Below the pieces are notes generated by a model, which ran no database searches, was not told where the DNA came from, and worked only from the letters and a program-made list of their open reading frames with translations. A program made the translations under genes and the position numbers. From Rhodamnia argentea (taxonomy: Eukaryota > Streptophyta > Magnoliopsida > Myrtales > Myrtaceae): a stretch of 64,000 nt of DNA. This document shows, one piece after another, positions 37,177-49,546 of this stretch. Numbering within the stretch: position 1 is the stretch's first letter; the number at the start of each line of letters is the position of its first letter. The DNA is taken from the NCBI RefSeq assembly GCF_020921035.1, contig NC_063158.1:21686178-21750177 (forward strand), read 5' to 3'.

Positions 37177-40100
37177 TTAAGCTAGGAGTGGTGGATATGT
37201 GAAGCCACCGTAAATCAACCCTTTGGCGATGTGATGATAAGCAGACTCGCTGAAGTGAACCCCATCCCAATTGGCGAAAGCCGATGGATCTTTGCAAACA
37301 GTTGAGCCGGGTTGACCACATATTGCTGACTTATTGAGGTTGTATGGACCGCCTCCTCCACAACAAGCGCTTAGTGTCCCTCCATAAAAGCCTGCGTGCG
37401 TGCACCCATGAAGACTTTTGAACAGATTACGTAATTAGGTGTGTTCTTGTCAATGACATCAACCAAAATGTCCCAATGTTATGTAATTCATTTAGTGTAT
37501 TTCATTAAATAAAAGAGATACTAGGGCTTTCTTGAGCAAGGGAGTTTCAAATCGAAATTTCTTTTTGTAGTTTTTGGCTTTGAGCTTAGGAGCCAAAAGA
37601 CACAGTACTTGTTACCGAGCTCCCATGTCACTAAACATAGCTAATTGGGAATGTTTTTCAATAATTATTGTTTATGTATAATATGAAAAAGAGAATGTAC
37701 TTGCATGGGCAAAAAGTGTAAAGGATAAAGAAAGTTACAGCGTTTTCAATTTTGGTTGCTTATTAAGTATCTCGGACACTTGTTAACATAAAATGATAGC
37801 TACAATTGGCCGAAAACACAACCATGTTTTTAGCCTTGCCCCAATAGGTCGGTCCTGAAACCGAACTAAAATGGTTAAAGAACAGGATAAGCACCCTGCT
37901 CACTTCTGGGTTTTAAGATGCGCATTTTCAATATAGGAGACAGTACAATGTACATACATAGTCAATTCACTTGGAGCCCCACTCCATCACCAAATCATGC
38001 TTTCAGATTTGGCTTCGTTATATTGGCACATCCAATTTGTGATTCCACCCTCAATTGCTCTTGTGATTAAGCACAATCTTGACCCTAGATGCAAAGGAAG
38101 AAAACAGTGGCCACAAAGGGAGAGAAAAAGTTGGCTTTCATTCGATATACAGACCATATAAGTTGTTTCTTTTTTATTGCAAAGTCATTCTTATAATTAG
38201 GGATACCGAATTTAGTCACAAAATCTATAGTCACTTATGTGAATGGTGTTTGACGTGATATGTGGAAAATTGAAAGTCATATAGTTGCGGTTCATCACAA
38301 CATTATTAGTTCAAGCAAAATATATATATGTGTGTGTGTGTGCTGACAATGAAATTTGAAATGAAAGGAAGGCTCACCGTAGCGTTTTGGAGTACGATAG
38401 ATAGATATGGAGGCACCATAATAATCGGCGTACATGATTCTTGCATGAGGGTATTTTTCTCTCAAAACTTGCAGTTCTTGCTTGAGGTAGTTATTGTGAT
38501 ACTTGGCAAAAGCATTATAAGCCTTGAGACACCCGGTTCTTGGGTCATATGCCGATTTATTGGCGCTTTGAAACAGAACTAGATACAAGGAGAAGCAGCC
38601 AATCGGTAGCTGTCCCGACACCATTAGATCCACAGCCCCTTCTTCTATCAAATTCTGTTATGGTTATGATGAATCGAGGAAAGAAGAAGGAAAACAAAAA
38701 TGAAAACTTAAGAATAGTGAGAAATGAAACAAAGCAATCTCCAGACAAATCATGCGGATTAGGGGATTAGTTCATGCAGTATGGAGGTCATCCTACTTCT
38801 CCAATAGTCACCGTAATCGAAGGTCAATGTCTATTAGTCCCCTCATTTTGCACCACATTTTAGTTATCGTCAATGTTTCTTTATGACCTCTTTACTTGGT
38901 CTTGGTTATTACTTCTAGGGTTTATATTTTGTACAGACATTCATGTAAGAAGCTTTGTCGAGCAGCGTAGTGATAAAGGGCTTTTCTTTTCATTTTCCAA
39001 TTCAACATGCTCGTACAAAACGTGTTAAAGTTTAGATCAATTTTACTAAAAAGCCTAGACTCCTCTAGGAATCCCTACAAAATCAAAGTCTATTAATGCT
39101 AGTTGGAGCGTGTGGCCTAGAACGAAAGCAAAAAGAAAATCTCTGACAATGTAGAGATATTATGCAGGTCTAGGTCGATTATAGGGCCTATCTTGGGAGT
39201 CCTCCACCAACACCACATGTAAAAGCCTTTTCTACAGAACCATGAGATGAAACTATCTCCCTTTGCCTTGAACACTGAGCCATCCTCTTTTGACCTTTTC
39301 ATTAATCCGTCAAATATTTATCACGAAAAAATTACAAAAAAAAATTCTAAAATAATTATAATTATATCAATTTTAAACTTCTTACATTTATGCCATTTTA
39401 ATCTTTCTAACCAAATTGATTCTCAATAACCATGAGATGATCATCTTAGGTATGATCCTTTTATCGCAAATGCCGTAATAAAGACGCTTACTGTTTTCTC
39501 TTGATTCAGCAGACTTTTTGCACGAGTTTAAATGAGAGAAAGAAGTGAGGAAATGGTTGAATAATTGAAGAATGAGATTATTCAGAAATACACATTGAAT
39601 GCTAAGAATCATATGCTTGCGAAAGAAATGGAAGAATTCATTGAAAATCCTACAAAACCCATTCTTATTTTTTCTATGACAAATGGTTAGAACTTCTTCT
39701 GGGTTTGAATTCTACGGAAAGGTCCACTAGAGATTAGAGCGTGAGGAAATACATAACAACTCTTGAATATAAATAGAAAAGGGATGTAACTCCACTTTCT
39801 TTGAAAATGGTAAGATCTTTGGCGCAAGAATTGAGTAAACAGAATCCATACAACATATCAAATCCTATAAAAAGCTGTATTCGATGAAAGTGACACATTT
39901 GGTTTTGAATTCCAATGTGGCAATTTTGGTTGCAAATCGTGACGTAACGCGACCGAAGCCGATATGACTAATTTTTAATACTATGTTTTATGTTTTTATT
40001 TTCTCTCTTTTTTTTTCCTTCTTTCTTCCTCCAGCTGGCGGTTAAGCTCGGTGACCAGCCAAAGGCGAGGGCCGTCGAAGCTTGCCCGCACCAGACACTG

Positions 40101-42152
40101 GCTGGGCGAGGTTGCGTCTTGTGAGGTGGCTACAAGAAGAAGGAAGAAAAAAAGAAAGAAAGAGAAAGCAGAGCAAAAAAGGAGGAAAAAATTAAAAATT
40201 ATAAAAAATTATTGAAAAATGGTGACGGTAGGGATTTTCGGCCAAAATTTGTCAAAAAGATTGAATGAACATAAATGTAAAAGGTTTAGGACTGAATTGA
40301 AAAAAAAAACAATTTATAATTGAGTTGACATAATTACAAGAGGTTTAAAACTTTTTGGTAATTTTTCCTATTTCCCGCGCACGTACATACTTGCGCATCG
40401 ATACCAAAAACTCATAGTGAAAACAAAATGAGCTTCTGCATTCCAACACTAGTACCACAGCTTCAAGAATTCCAACAAAACGTTAAACTCCTGCCTAAGA
40501 AAAACGTTAAACTAATATGTGTTCATCGAAGAGACGTAAAGATTCAGAGTGATCCTTAATTTTATTACGTGAATATAATCTTAAGCTCATGCACATAAAA
40601 AAAACTTCTACATAGGTCTATATGTCGTAATGTGTGCTTGATGTGGTGATGGTAAAAGAAGCCCAAATTATTGTCATTGCTCCATAAATAAACCTAATTC
40701 AGATTGCTTTGATGTGTGTGTGTGTGTGTGAAAAATCGAAGTAAAAGTTTGGATGACGTACATCGACGGCCCGAGTAATGGCTCCAACAACTTGCGGTAC
40801 CAAATGACGTAGCTGTTTAATGGTCCAACCAAAACTAGAGGGAAAGTTGTAGTCATTTTCACCAACCTCCCCCACCAGAAACAGTGACTTCTTAAAGTAT
40901 TCATCACATTCTGCACCCAAAATATGATCACGGGGCGAGATAAATGGAGTTTAACTAATCTGAGTTGAAAAAAAAAAATACATATTGGATGCATCAAATT
41001 ATTTTGTTTTGGATAAAGGCACCATTGATGTGCGAAATTTGCAAAATTTCAATCATATCCTTTGATTTTTTTTTATATCCGATTATATCCTTTTGATGGC
41101 AGTCTTTTTGTTCGAGTTGGTCCGTTATTATCAAAATCTGATGACGTAGTATAAAATAACCCAAAAAAGAAGAAGAGAAAAATTAAGATCGATTTTACAA
41201 ATTAAGGAATCAGCAATGTCTTTACCCTCTTGTTTTTTTTTTTTTATCAATTTTAAAGGTAGAGATTTACCATGTTTGGTGGTGCATAGAGATGACTTCA
41301 AATTCTTGAACCAGCCAAGCTGAACGCTCATCGAGTCATTTGTCCACAACACAATGCCCTGAGCATTGAAGAAAGACGAGTCGATTGCTGAAGCACCAGC
41401 AACTGCGAAGTTCACTCCCGTACGGACAGGTGGACCTTTGGCTACTGCCAGATACGGTGGAAGATATGGCAGTCCAAGTGCCTCGGCTGCATTATCATGT
41501 TTCTCTTTTCGTCATGAGATTAAAAATGCTTTATTGGTGGCATTAAGAATGAATAACGTCAGATTGCACAAGCCAGATGAAACCCTCTAGCAAAGTAGTG
41601 ATGCGCTATTGAGTTATTGGACAAAGGAAGCCGCTAGCATGACAGTTTAACGGCACTGTTATTATTTCTGACTCCATGATGTTCTAATTAATGAGTATTT
41701 TATATAAAACACGTGATAATGATGTGTGGATCTATAATAAAAAATAATTGATATTACTGTCAGATCGTCAGAGAAGCATTTTCCTTAGACAAATCATTTT
41801 TTTTTTAGATGTTGAATTCCTAATGACTAGATCAAATGCATTTACATCATATGGCTTGATATGGGTAATCGAAAAATGTAGAGAAGAAACTAGAGAGAGA
41901 GAGAGAGTATGGAATACCTATGAAATCGACGACGAGGCGTCCATCTGAGCAGCGGCCCGTCGCATGATGGAAGAAAGTCTCCCCATAAGGGAGCGTCCTG
42001 ATGACTGGAAAAGCGAGTGCCCTGGTCCGGACAAAGTTTCCGGTGTCGCTCAGAGAGTCGCCGAAGTTGAAGATCGCATCGTAGCGCCCAGGGGTCGACA
42101 CAACGGACTGCGAAGAGAGGCAGCAGACCAAGAACAACGCTCGTATCTTCAT
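37177..42152 (-). CDS. GDSL esterase/lipase, copy A (intact)
   Basis: Five exons on the minus strand: 42152-41918, 41486-41271, 40910-40762, 38654-38378, 37391-37177, 363 residues. Residues 1 to about 20 form a signal peptide, so the enzyme is probably secreted. Block I is IFNFGDSLSDTGN with the catalytic Ser33. Block III reads VGEVGENDYNFP (GxND). Block V is NWDGVHFSESAYHH with catalytic Asp335 and His338. Cys-rich ACCGGGGPYN and STVCKDPS near the end are typical. The five-exon layout is that of the plant acetylajmalan-esterase/At1g28580-like GDSL group. All splice sites are GT-AG. The enzyme class hydrolyses esters; the substrate is unknown. Intron 3 (about 2.1 kb) carries a GC-cored TIR element. 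Part of a tandem array with copies B and C. Confidence 0.92.
39310..40368. mobile_element. GC-cored TIR element, probably interrupted, in GDSL-A intron 3
   Basis: A left-arm phrase 'ttaaacttcttacatttatgcc' (39370-39395) and the right part ('gtaaaaggtttaggactgaa', 'ttacaagaggtttaaaac', to 40350) flank a GC-rich block at 40030-40140. About 500 bp between 39425 and 39930 does not belong to the family, so another insertion may have split the element. Confidence 0.4.
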
Positions 42153-43960
42153 GGCTTTCACGACAAACAATGCTTGAAAATTTCGATGAAGGGGAAGAGT
42201 CAGCTTGAGCTTGAGCTTGAGCCCTTGTATTATCTCATAGGACAACCTCACCTTGCCAATATAGGCACAGGGAGTTTGGCAAGATGAAGCTTTAATGGTT
42301 GGCTTACAAAATCAGCATCCTTTGATTAACGGGTAAAGCCATCATGTAATCCTGTTCACGAGTCACATCGGTACAGCAACACTGCTTATTTTGTCCTGAC
42401 TTTTGCAAATTTAGTTGTAAAGAAATTTTGTAGATCTATGTGTAATGCACCAGTGTCATCCTTGACAAAATCTATGGGAGACCTTCGCATAGGAAATTAC
42501 TCAATATGTTCGATTGTGCTCACAAGCCTCTGAAGTTTTCTCGCTAGAACCAGTAATTTCTATACTAAATAATGGGACGAACATAAAATCGGAGAATTTT
42601 AGAGTCGTAAGATATTGTTTTGTCAAGAAAAATGCTTTTGACTCCAACTTGATGCGTCGGAAAAGAGCCAGTTCACTAACAAGCAAGTCGATTGTCCTTG
42701 ATGTTCATGAGAAAAATACGGAATTGTCATTGCGATTTGCCCGTATTTGGATTGGAATCAATGCCCTTATGTAAGCTATTGTTGTAGACTAGTTACGAAA
42801 TCCTAAAAGCTGGCTCTAGGAAGAACTCTACCAAATAATTGAAGAGATAAGGGAAGGAAGTCGATAGTTTTTGAGAAAGCTTGATTGATTAGTAATGGAT
42901 TGTGAATATGTCTTAGAGTTGGTAAAAATGTCCACATTAGTGATAGTCATGCCACGTAGGATGATCGACGTTTACTTCAATGATTTTCAGCCAAAGTTAA
43001 CCAGAAGAACTGAACTAACACATATGCAAAATGTTTATGGCTAAATTAATCCAATTAAAAAGTTTAGGACTGAATAAGCACGAATACAATAGATATAGGA
43101 TTCTTTCGGTACTTTTCTTTATGTAGACTTATAGTACCAACTCCTCGCCAACCATAAGCCAATGTCATCGCCATCGTCACATCTATCAACCATCACGACA
43201 TGCTTTATTAAAATGCTTTTGAAATATTGCCCTACATTACTTGACAATAGGCCATCTATACTCTTTATATTCATGTGGTCTCTCTCCAACTAAACTTATA
43301 TTTTTAGGTTGAATGTTCGGACATAGCCTTGAAGCTAGTACTCCCTTTCGCGTATAGCAGCCTTGCGAATTCGAGGGAGGGGGAAGGACATGGAAGGACT
43401 GGTTCAAGGCACCATCAGTGATGGTGGTGGTCAAAGAAGTTGATGATAGCTAAAGTGAAGCAATGACAATGGTGGGCGCGAGAGAGGAGAAGTTAATTTT
43501 TTTTTTCTACCTACTGTGACAGAAATTATTTATTCAGGTATGATTTTAGTTGCGACCACTCATGATAAATTAGCTGCAGGAAATCATAGCATTCAAATTA
43601 AGTTCAAGGACAGTCAGAATGAGCGATGAAGGCAATGCAATGTGGCACGACGACAGGCGACGTGATGAGGAGGCAGAGGGCCGGAGCCACAGAGAGCGAG
43701 AGAGAGAGAGAAACCCTGTTCAATTTGATGAGGATTTCACGCTCCAATAAGTTCCCATAAAATATGATTGGAAAGCCCTATTTTCTAGTTTCTAATGTAA
43801 CAAGTTTCCTGCAATTTGGAATCTTCCGAATCTTTTACGGTCACTATAATTTTGTTGAGTACTATACGGTCACTATGAGGCCATGGCCGCCTTCACCAAC
43901 GCCTCGCATTTACGGTCAACGACTTTATGCGAGTGATCGAAAAATGTAGAAAAGACACTA
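42153..43960. other. Promoter of GDSL-A and spacer to the orphan exon
   Basis: The A promoter shares 'gagtcacatcggta' (42359-42372, + strand reading) with the B promoter (about 53917-53930). A one-sided GC-cored TIR piece is at 42925-43115. The rest, including a short (GA)n tract at 43697-43712, shows no gene. Confidence 0.45.
42925..43115. mobile_element. One-sided copy of the GC-cored TIR element family
   Basis: It ends 'agtttaggactgaataagc' and 'caatagatataggattcttt', matching the right arm of the family. The core and left arm are absent. Confidence 0.45.
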
Positions 43961-43977
43961 GAAAAAGAGTGTACAAT

Positions 43978-44244
43978 ATATATGAAATTGATAATGAGGT
44001 GTCCATTTGAGCTTCGACTGGTCTAGTGGTGGAAGAATGTCTCACCGTAAGGCAGATTTTTTTGGCCTGCAAATGCGGGTTCCCTGGAAAGGAGGGCATT
44101 TCCGGCGTCGCACCGAGAATCGCCAAAGTTAAAGATTTCCATTGTACCGCCCCGGGGCTCGACAAAACGGACTTTGAAGAGAGGCAGCAGAGCAAAAAAA
44201 AGACTAGTATCTTCATCAATTTCACGTCCACAGGGAGAGTAGTA
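43978..44244 (-). pseudogene. Orphan GDSL exon 1 remnant
   Basis: Minus-strand DNA codes ILVFFLLCCLSSKSVLSSPG in one frame, then IFNFGDSRCDAGN and KNLPYGETFFHH in another, with a frameshift between them and a further one after FFHH. GDSL is changed to GDSR. It is closest to exon 1 of copy B. The other four exons are not found in the 1.8 kb downstream of it. It is a relic of a fourth tandem copy that lost its body before or during the rearrangement near 42.9-44 kb. Confidence 0.8.
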
Positions 44245-44399
44245 ATGAATTTCACTATAAATCAAGTGATATAACGGAGATTATGAACCACACTTGAGTT
44301 ACTCAAATACTCTTAGTATTTTTCAGTCTCCAATTTGCATCAAATAACCTACAAGCGTTTAGCCGCGCAAATCCTCATGAAATAATCTTTAAACCTCAC

Positions 44400-45860
44400 A
44401 AAGGAAGTCACAAATCTTACTCACAGAATTTAATTGGCTTGAAACACCGGGGATATCTCTTTGGTACTCTTGACAAAGAACATCCGCTTCTTATAGGCAG
44501 GGTTTGGATCCAAAATAGGAAACATTCTCCAACTAGGAAACCATCAATTAGGGAACCTATTCAAAGTAGAAAATCTACTTTAATTAGGAAACTTTCCTTT
44601 TCAAGCTCAAATTTGAGACGCGTTTCAACAATACCCACCTTGGCTTGACGTTTGAGCCAAGTAATAATCCAAGGCACAATCGCTTCACTAATAATCCGAA
44701 CTTCACAAGTACTCTCCCACAGCCCCCGTGGGCTCAACCGCCATAGACGTCTTTCAAGTCCAAGTCATGCTTGAACTTCGCTAAAATCGTTGACCTCCTT
44801 AGAACACCAACTACAAATGCACTTTTAACTGCACTGCTGTACTTTTCAATATAACCTCCTTTATAGCAGATAAAGCAAAACCATTGTTGTATTTATATCT
44901 ATCGGGAGATCGAATACGTAACTTATCAATATTAGCAATTACAACATTGTTGGCTCTACGGGCTCCCTTGCTACAAGCACTATCTGCGTCGATTACTTCG
45001 CTCCCGCTATCTCAGGAATTTTTAGTTGCAACTCCACCTCAAGCTGAACATCATTTGGATTCGTATGAACACTACTAAAATCACTCTATCCCAAAAGAAC
45101 TAAAGACTTGTCAAATATAACTTCTTTGTTGATAACAGGTGAATTTAATTTCGGGCACCACAATCGATAACCATGCTTACCTTATGCATAGCCTAGGAAA
45201 ATGCACTTTTTTGCCCCCATCAAGCTTACAACCACTAACTCGGACATAATACAAGCAACTAAATACTCAAATAATAGAATAATTAGTAATGTTACCCGAC
45301 CACACTTCTTTGGGAGGCCGACATCCAATTGCAGTCGATGGAGTTCTATTCACTAGGTAGCTCGACATACTAAGCGCTTTAGCTAGGAATCTCCTAACCA
45401 TACCAGCACGAGAGAGCTTTTTATGAGCCATCTCTAGTAATGTTTTGTTCATCAACTCTGCAGCATGTTGTGGTTCATTAGCAATAGTACGATGTCTCAC
45501 TATAACTTCCTTCATGTATATGCATTTAATAGCTCCGAGCAAAACTCCATATCTTTGTCAATCCACACGTGCTTGATCGTTTTACCGGTTTCATGTTCAA
45601 TTAAAGCTCTCAACTACATTATCTTGACAACGGCCATCAAACTTGTGCCTAAGCACAAATATCCAGGTCTTCCTCAAATAGTCATCAATAATTGTTAGCA
45701 TAAATTTGGTGGTATTCAAGAAGTCCACATCTTCTTTCAAGTAGAGATATGATGCAAGCCTCTCTCCGGGTGGCATCAAGGTAGTCTTAGTTCACGGCTT
45801 TATTGTAAAGATTCTGCTCCAAATCAAGCTTGCCATTTAGGATGGCAGCCACTACTCCTA
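44400..45860 (-). mobile_element. Ty1-copia LTR-retrotransposon fossil (integrase region)
   Basis: The minus strand carries stretches of a copia integrase core (LTIIDDYLRKTWIF, IVRHRTIANEPQHA, SYLVNRTPSTAI) followed by the GAKKCIFLGY region typical of copia pol. The sequence beyond, down to about 44400, fits the same element family and may include reverse transcriptase remains. Only a central part of pol is present; no gag and no clear pair of terminal repeats was found. The element is broken in several places and looks old. Confidence 0.7.
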
Positions 45861-45916
45861 CCAAAGTAGGGGTCTACGAGTGACGGAGCATGTGAGGTGA
45901 CAGAGCTACTAGTTGA

Positions 45917-46490
45917 TTAACTCATTTTGAATTTGATCATGTCTTGAATGGCTTTGTAGGTGCCCATAATATCAAATGTGTTACTCTTTCTTCTCCTCTT
46001 GGAGTTTAGAGTCCTATCCAACTCGTGCTTCTCGCCAACCGGGGTGGCAGCCACGTTAGGTGTAAAGATTCTCCGATCAATATGGTGTTGGTTAGATTTC
46101 TCTAGATCACCTACTGCATCACCACCATCATTGTCACCATCGCTAGCATTGTCAGCTCCTTTCGACGCAACCAAGTCTTCTTCATTTCATGTTGCATATT
46201 GCCTAGCAGCATGTGAATCATCAAACACAATACACAAATCGGGATACCGAGGAAACTCGTCCTTCCCGAATTTAGCCCATTGGCTATTATCCTACAATTT
46301 TCACAATAATGACATAGTTAGAAACATAATCAAAACTTACATCTACAATGAGAACAAAATTACCCAAGTGATACCTTGATGTTAGACTCCCATACACTTG
46401 AATCCTCCACAGAAACTATTTTGTTTACATTATCCCATCCAGATTGTGAAAGAAGCTTCTTACAACTACTACACTTATCTCTTCAATTTG
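45917..46490 (-). pseudogene. Myb/SANT-like domain gene remnant
   Basis: Two minus-strand coding pieces, separated by GT..AG-like borders, fit the Myb/SANT-like (PF12776) protein type. The first has SGWDNVNKIVSVEDSSVWES. The second has WAKFGKDEFPRYPDLCIVF followed by an in-frame stop and then a polar tail ending KSNTFDIMGTYKAI. Such proteins accompany PIF/Harbinger transposons or exist as domesticated plant genes. The start is missing. The 72-codon frame at 46534-46752 (minus) may belong to the same locus, but I do not recognise it. Confidence 0.5.
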
Positions 46491-46759
46491 TTTATCCTAT
46501 TGTTTAACTGAACTAGACTAATGTCAAGTCATGTCAGCTTATCAAATTCGGCATGTATGTTATTCCACCATGCTTTATTGTAGGTACAGATGGTACGATT
46601 TTCCTTTTTTTACCTCTTCTACCAACAAACTTACAAACAGATTGGTCAAAGGCTCCATCTACTTTGCCATAAATGACTCTTTGTGGGATGCCATTTACTT
46701 TTAACTGGTTGAGTATCGAATAAGCCGACTCACCAAAGTATATTACATTCATCTGTGAT

Positions 46760-49546
46760 CAACAAAGGTCAAACCCCACTACATGAATAGCACACTCTTT
46801 GATCATATAAGTGATAGACCAACATGTTGAAATGAATAGAAGAATTGTCACTAATTAGCACGATCGATCAATTAGCAAAAGTGTACATGGCATCGAACAT
46901 CCAGAGATGGAGTACCAATTCAAGCGCAGAAGCTTTGATGTCAAGATCACATTAATATAACGTTCTATGACTATGAATAAGAGAAAAAAAAAGTGAAGAA
47001 AGTTGAAAGAGAACATCCCATATTAGATTGTACAAGATGTTAAAGACACCAATTGATCGCGAATTGAACGTGTATCGGATGACAAAGAGGGAGATGGAGC
47101 TAGGTCACAACAACAAAGAGGGAGAGAGAGATTCACCTTATTATGATGGAGGCTAGGGTTGCAATGGAGGTAGGGTTGCAATGAGAGGCAAAGCTATGGC
47201 TGCGGCGATAGGCTTTTGATAGTGGTGACGAGGATCCTTATGGTGACGGAACTCGAGTGAAGAGGAGATAGAGAAGTTCGGCTGAGTCCGTACACGCGAG
47301 AGACATGGACTTGAGAGAGAAGAAGAATGCATGCAAGAGAGGGGGAGTAAGCAGATGAGACAATTTGTTAGTTCTATTTTTGTTCCAAAAATAGATGTAG
47401 AATTCTATTTTTCATATCTATTCCACACCAATTTCTACGCTAAAAATTTGATCAGGAAATAAAAAATGAAATTGCAATACCAAACAAATTTCTGCTCTAA
47501 ACTTATTATTGGAAACAAAAAAGTAAAAAAAAAAAAATAGAGAAACAAAATTGTTATCATGCATGCCTAGGCAAGCTTGGCCTCATGTGCCGGCTGTCTC
47601 CAAGGCCCAATGAATGGCAGAGGAAGAAGAAAAAGACAAAAAGAAAATGTAAAATGTAGGAAATACAAATAAGGTTATATAAAAAAAATAAAAAAATCAT
47701 TTAAAATTGATTTTTTTCTCGGATAAAGTCATGAGAACGAAATCATTTTTCAAATGAGATCCAACTACCTAAAAAACATTTTCGGTCACATATCACCAAA
47801 CAAATAAAAACATTGTTTTCCTGAAAAATAATCTTTGAGAAATCGTTTTCGTTTTTTATGAAGTTTTCCTCAGAAAAAAAAAAAAAAAAACACCCTTATG
47901 TCGCCACCTAAAATTTGGATGTCAAATTCTAAGCTAATGGATTTTTAAGTTATTAAATCTAGCTTGGACTCTCCCAAGTTCATATTAAATCGCAACTTAG
48001 GGTTTAACTCATTAACATGCGAATTGATTTACTTGGAGTAGATACTAATCAGTTTACGGTAGGTCGATTAGATACCTAAATAAAATAGTAAGAAAAATAT
48101 TCTATTCCTACAAACTAGAGATAATGAGTCCGGTGACTTGATAACGTTAGATTTCTTTAACTTCCTTTCGGTTCCATGAAAAATATTTTTATCGGGCATC
48201 ATGGATTGATTTTAATCTAAGTCACTAACATAGGCGATCATGCGTGTGCGCAATCAATGAAATAAATACCCAAGACACATCAAATAATTGCAGGGAGCAT
48301 GCGTCAATCAATTTATTCTCACTTTTGGGATTTTCGCGTTTTAAAGGAATAGAGTAACCTATATTCACTGCATGGAATTCTATTCTAAATGCAATGACAT
48401 GAAAGAAATTAACTACGTGACAAACCTAGATGACATGCAATTAAATTAAACTATTTGCAGATTAGGCGATATGTCTAATGTAAAAATATAGCATAATACA
48501 CAAGGCAGTATAAACTAACTATGACACCGCAACTTCCAAAAGATCATTTCTAATTATTCATTGCGTCTAAACGAGGACATCAACAATTTTATATTCGTGT
48601 GCATTGGTTTGAAAACAATGGAGGAAATTCAGAAGCTTCAATCGTCTTTGACCTCCTCCCAACTGAAGGCCTCGTCAGTTTTTGCATCTCCAATAGGTCT
48701 TGCAATATCGATGATGGGAAGTAACAAAGTCAAAATACTCTGTTTTGGCACGGGCGGCCATGGCGGAGTTGGATGATACAAATGCGTGCAAGATCGACGG
48801 GATCACCGCTTTCTGTCGCATTCGGGATCCTTGAGTAAAATATCATACATATCATTCGTCTAATTTGCGTCGTTCACAAACTATGTTTCTTCTTTCTTTA
48901 AGTAATAATTTGAATATCATTTAAGTTTGTCATATGGCCGGTGGGATCCCGTTATGAATCAATGGTGGAATTGAAAGGAAGCAAACACCTTGGTTCGGTT
49001 CTATGGACTTGCCACACATGTTAAAAAAATTAGGTGAAATGCAAGTGAAATTTGCATTTCACTTTAGTTTGGACATGGTCATGATTGTTACAGCTATCAT
49101 TGCAGTGTTAACTTATTGAAACTTGTATGATGATTTTATGGAGCTAGCTAGTGGTTTCACGATTTAGTGTTCGCATCAGCTTTCACCAACCTTATTGTGT
49201 TAGCCTGATCTTATGCTTTTATGAGTAATTTGTGTCCAAGTGCAAGAAAGATGAAGATGTACATGAGCAAATCTTGGTATTCCAAGTTTTGAGAAATGCC
49301 AAACACTTTCAATGAAAAACTAGGCACAATTACCTTTTATTATGTCCGCTACAGGGAAAATATGAGAAAACAGCGTACATAGAAAACTTGATCTAGACAA
49401 ACATGGAAGATAAACATAACAACGAACATCTGTATGATGTACTTAATATATGTGACATATCAAACTCCCTTATTTCGAAAATGTGCAGGTAACCTTCGAC
49501 AGATCCACCTGCTCGCATGCGATTTATGTGTCATGTCTAAATGAAA
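46760..49546. other. Spacer between the Myb/SANT remnant and GDSL-B
   Basis: No gene recognised. Part of it (47380-47560) shares 'tagagcagaaat.tgtttggta' with a repeat at 52840-53070 in the opposite orientation. The tract 47900-48830 opens 'gtcgccacctaaaatttgg', which looks like transposon-derived DNA. The frame at 48561-48776 (plus) is not recognised. From about 49150 the sequence is the duplicated 3' flank of a GDSL copy. Confidence 0.4.
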
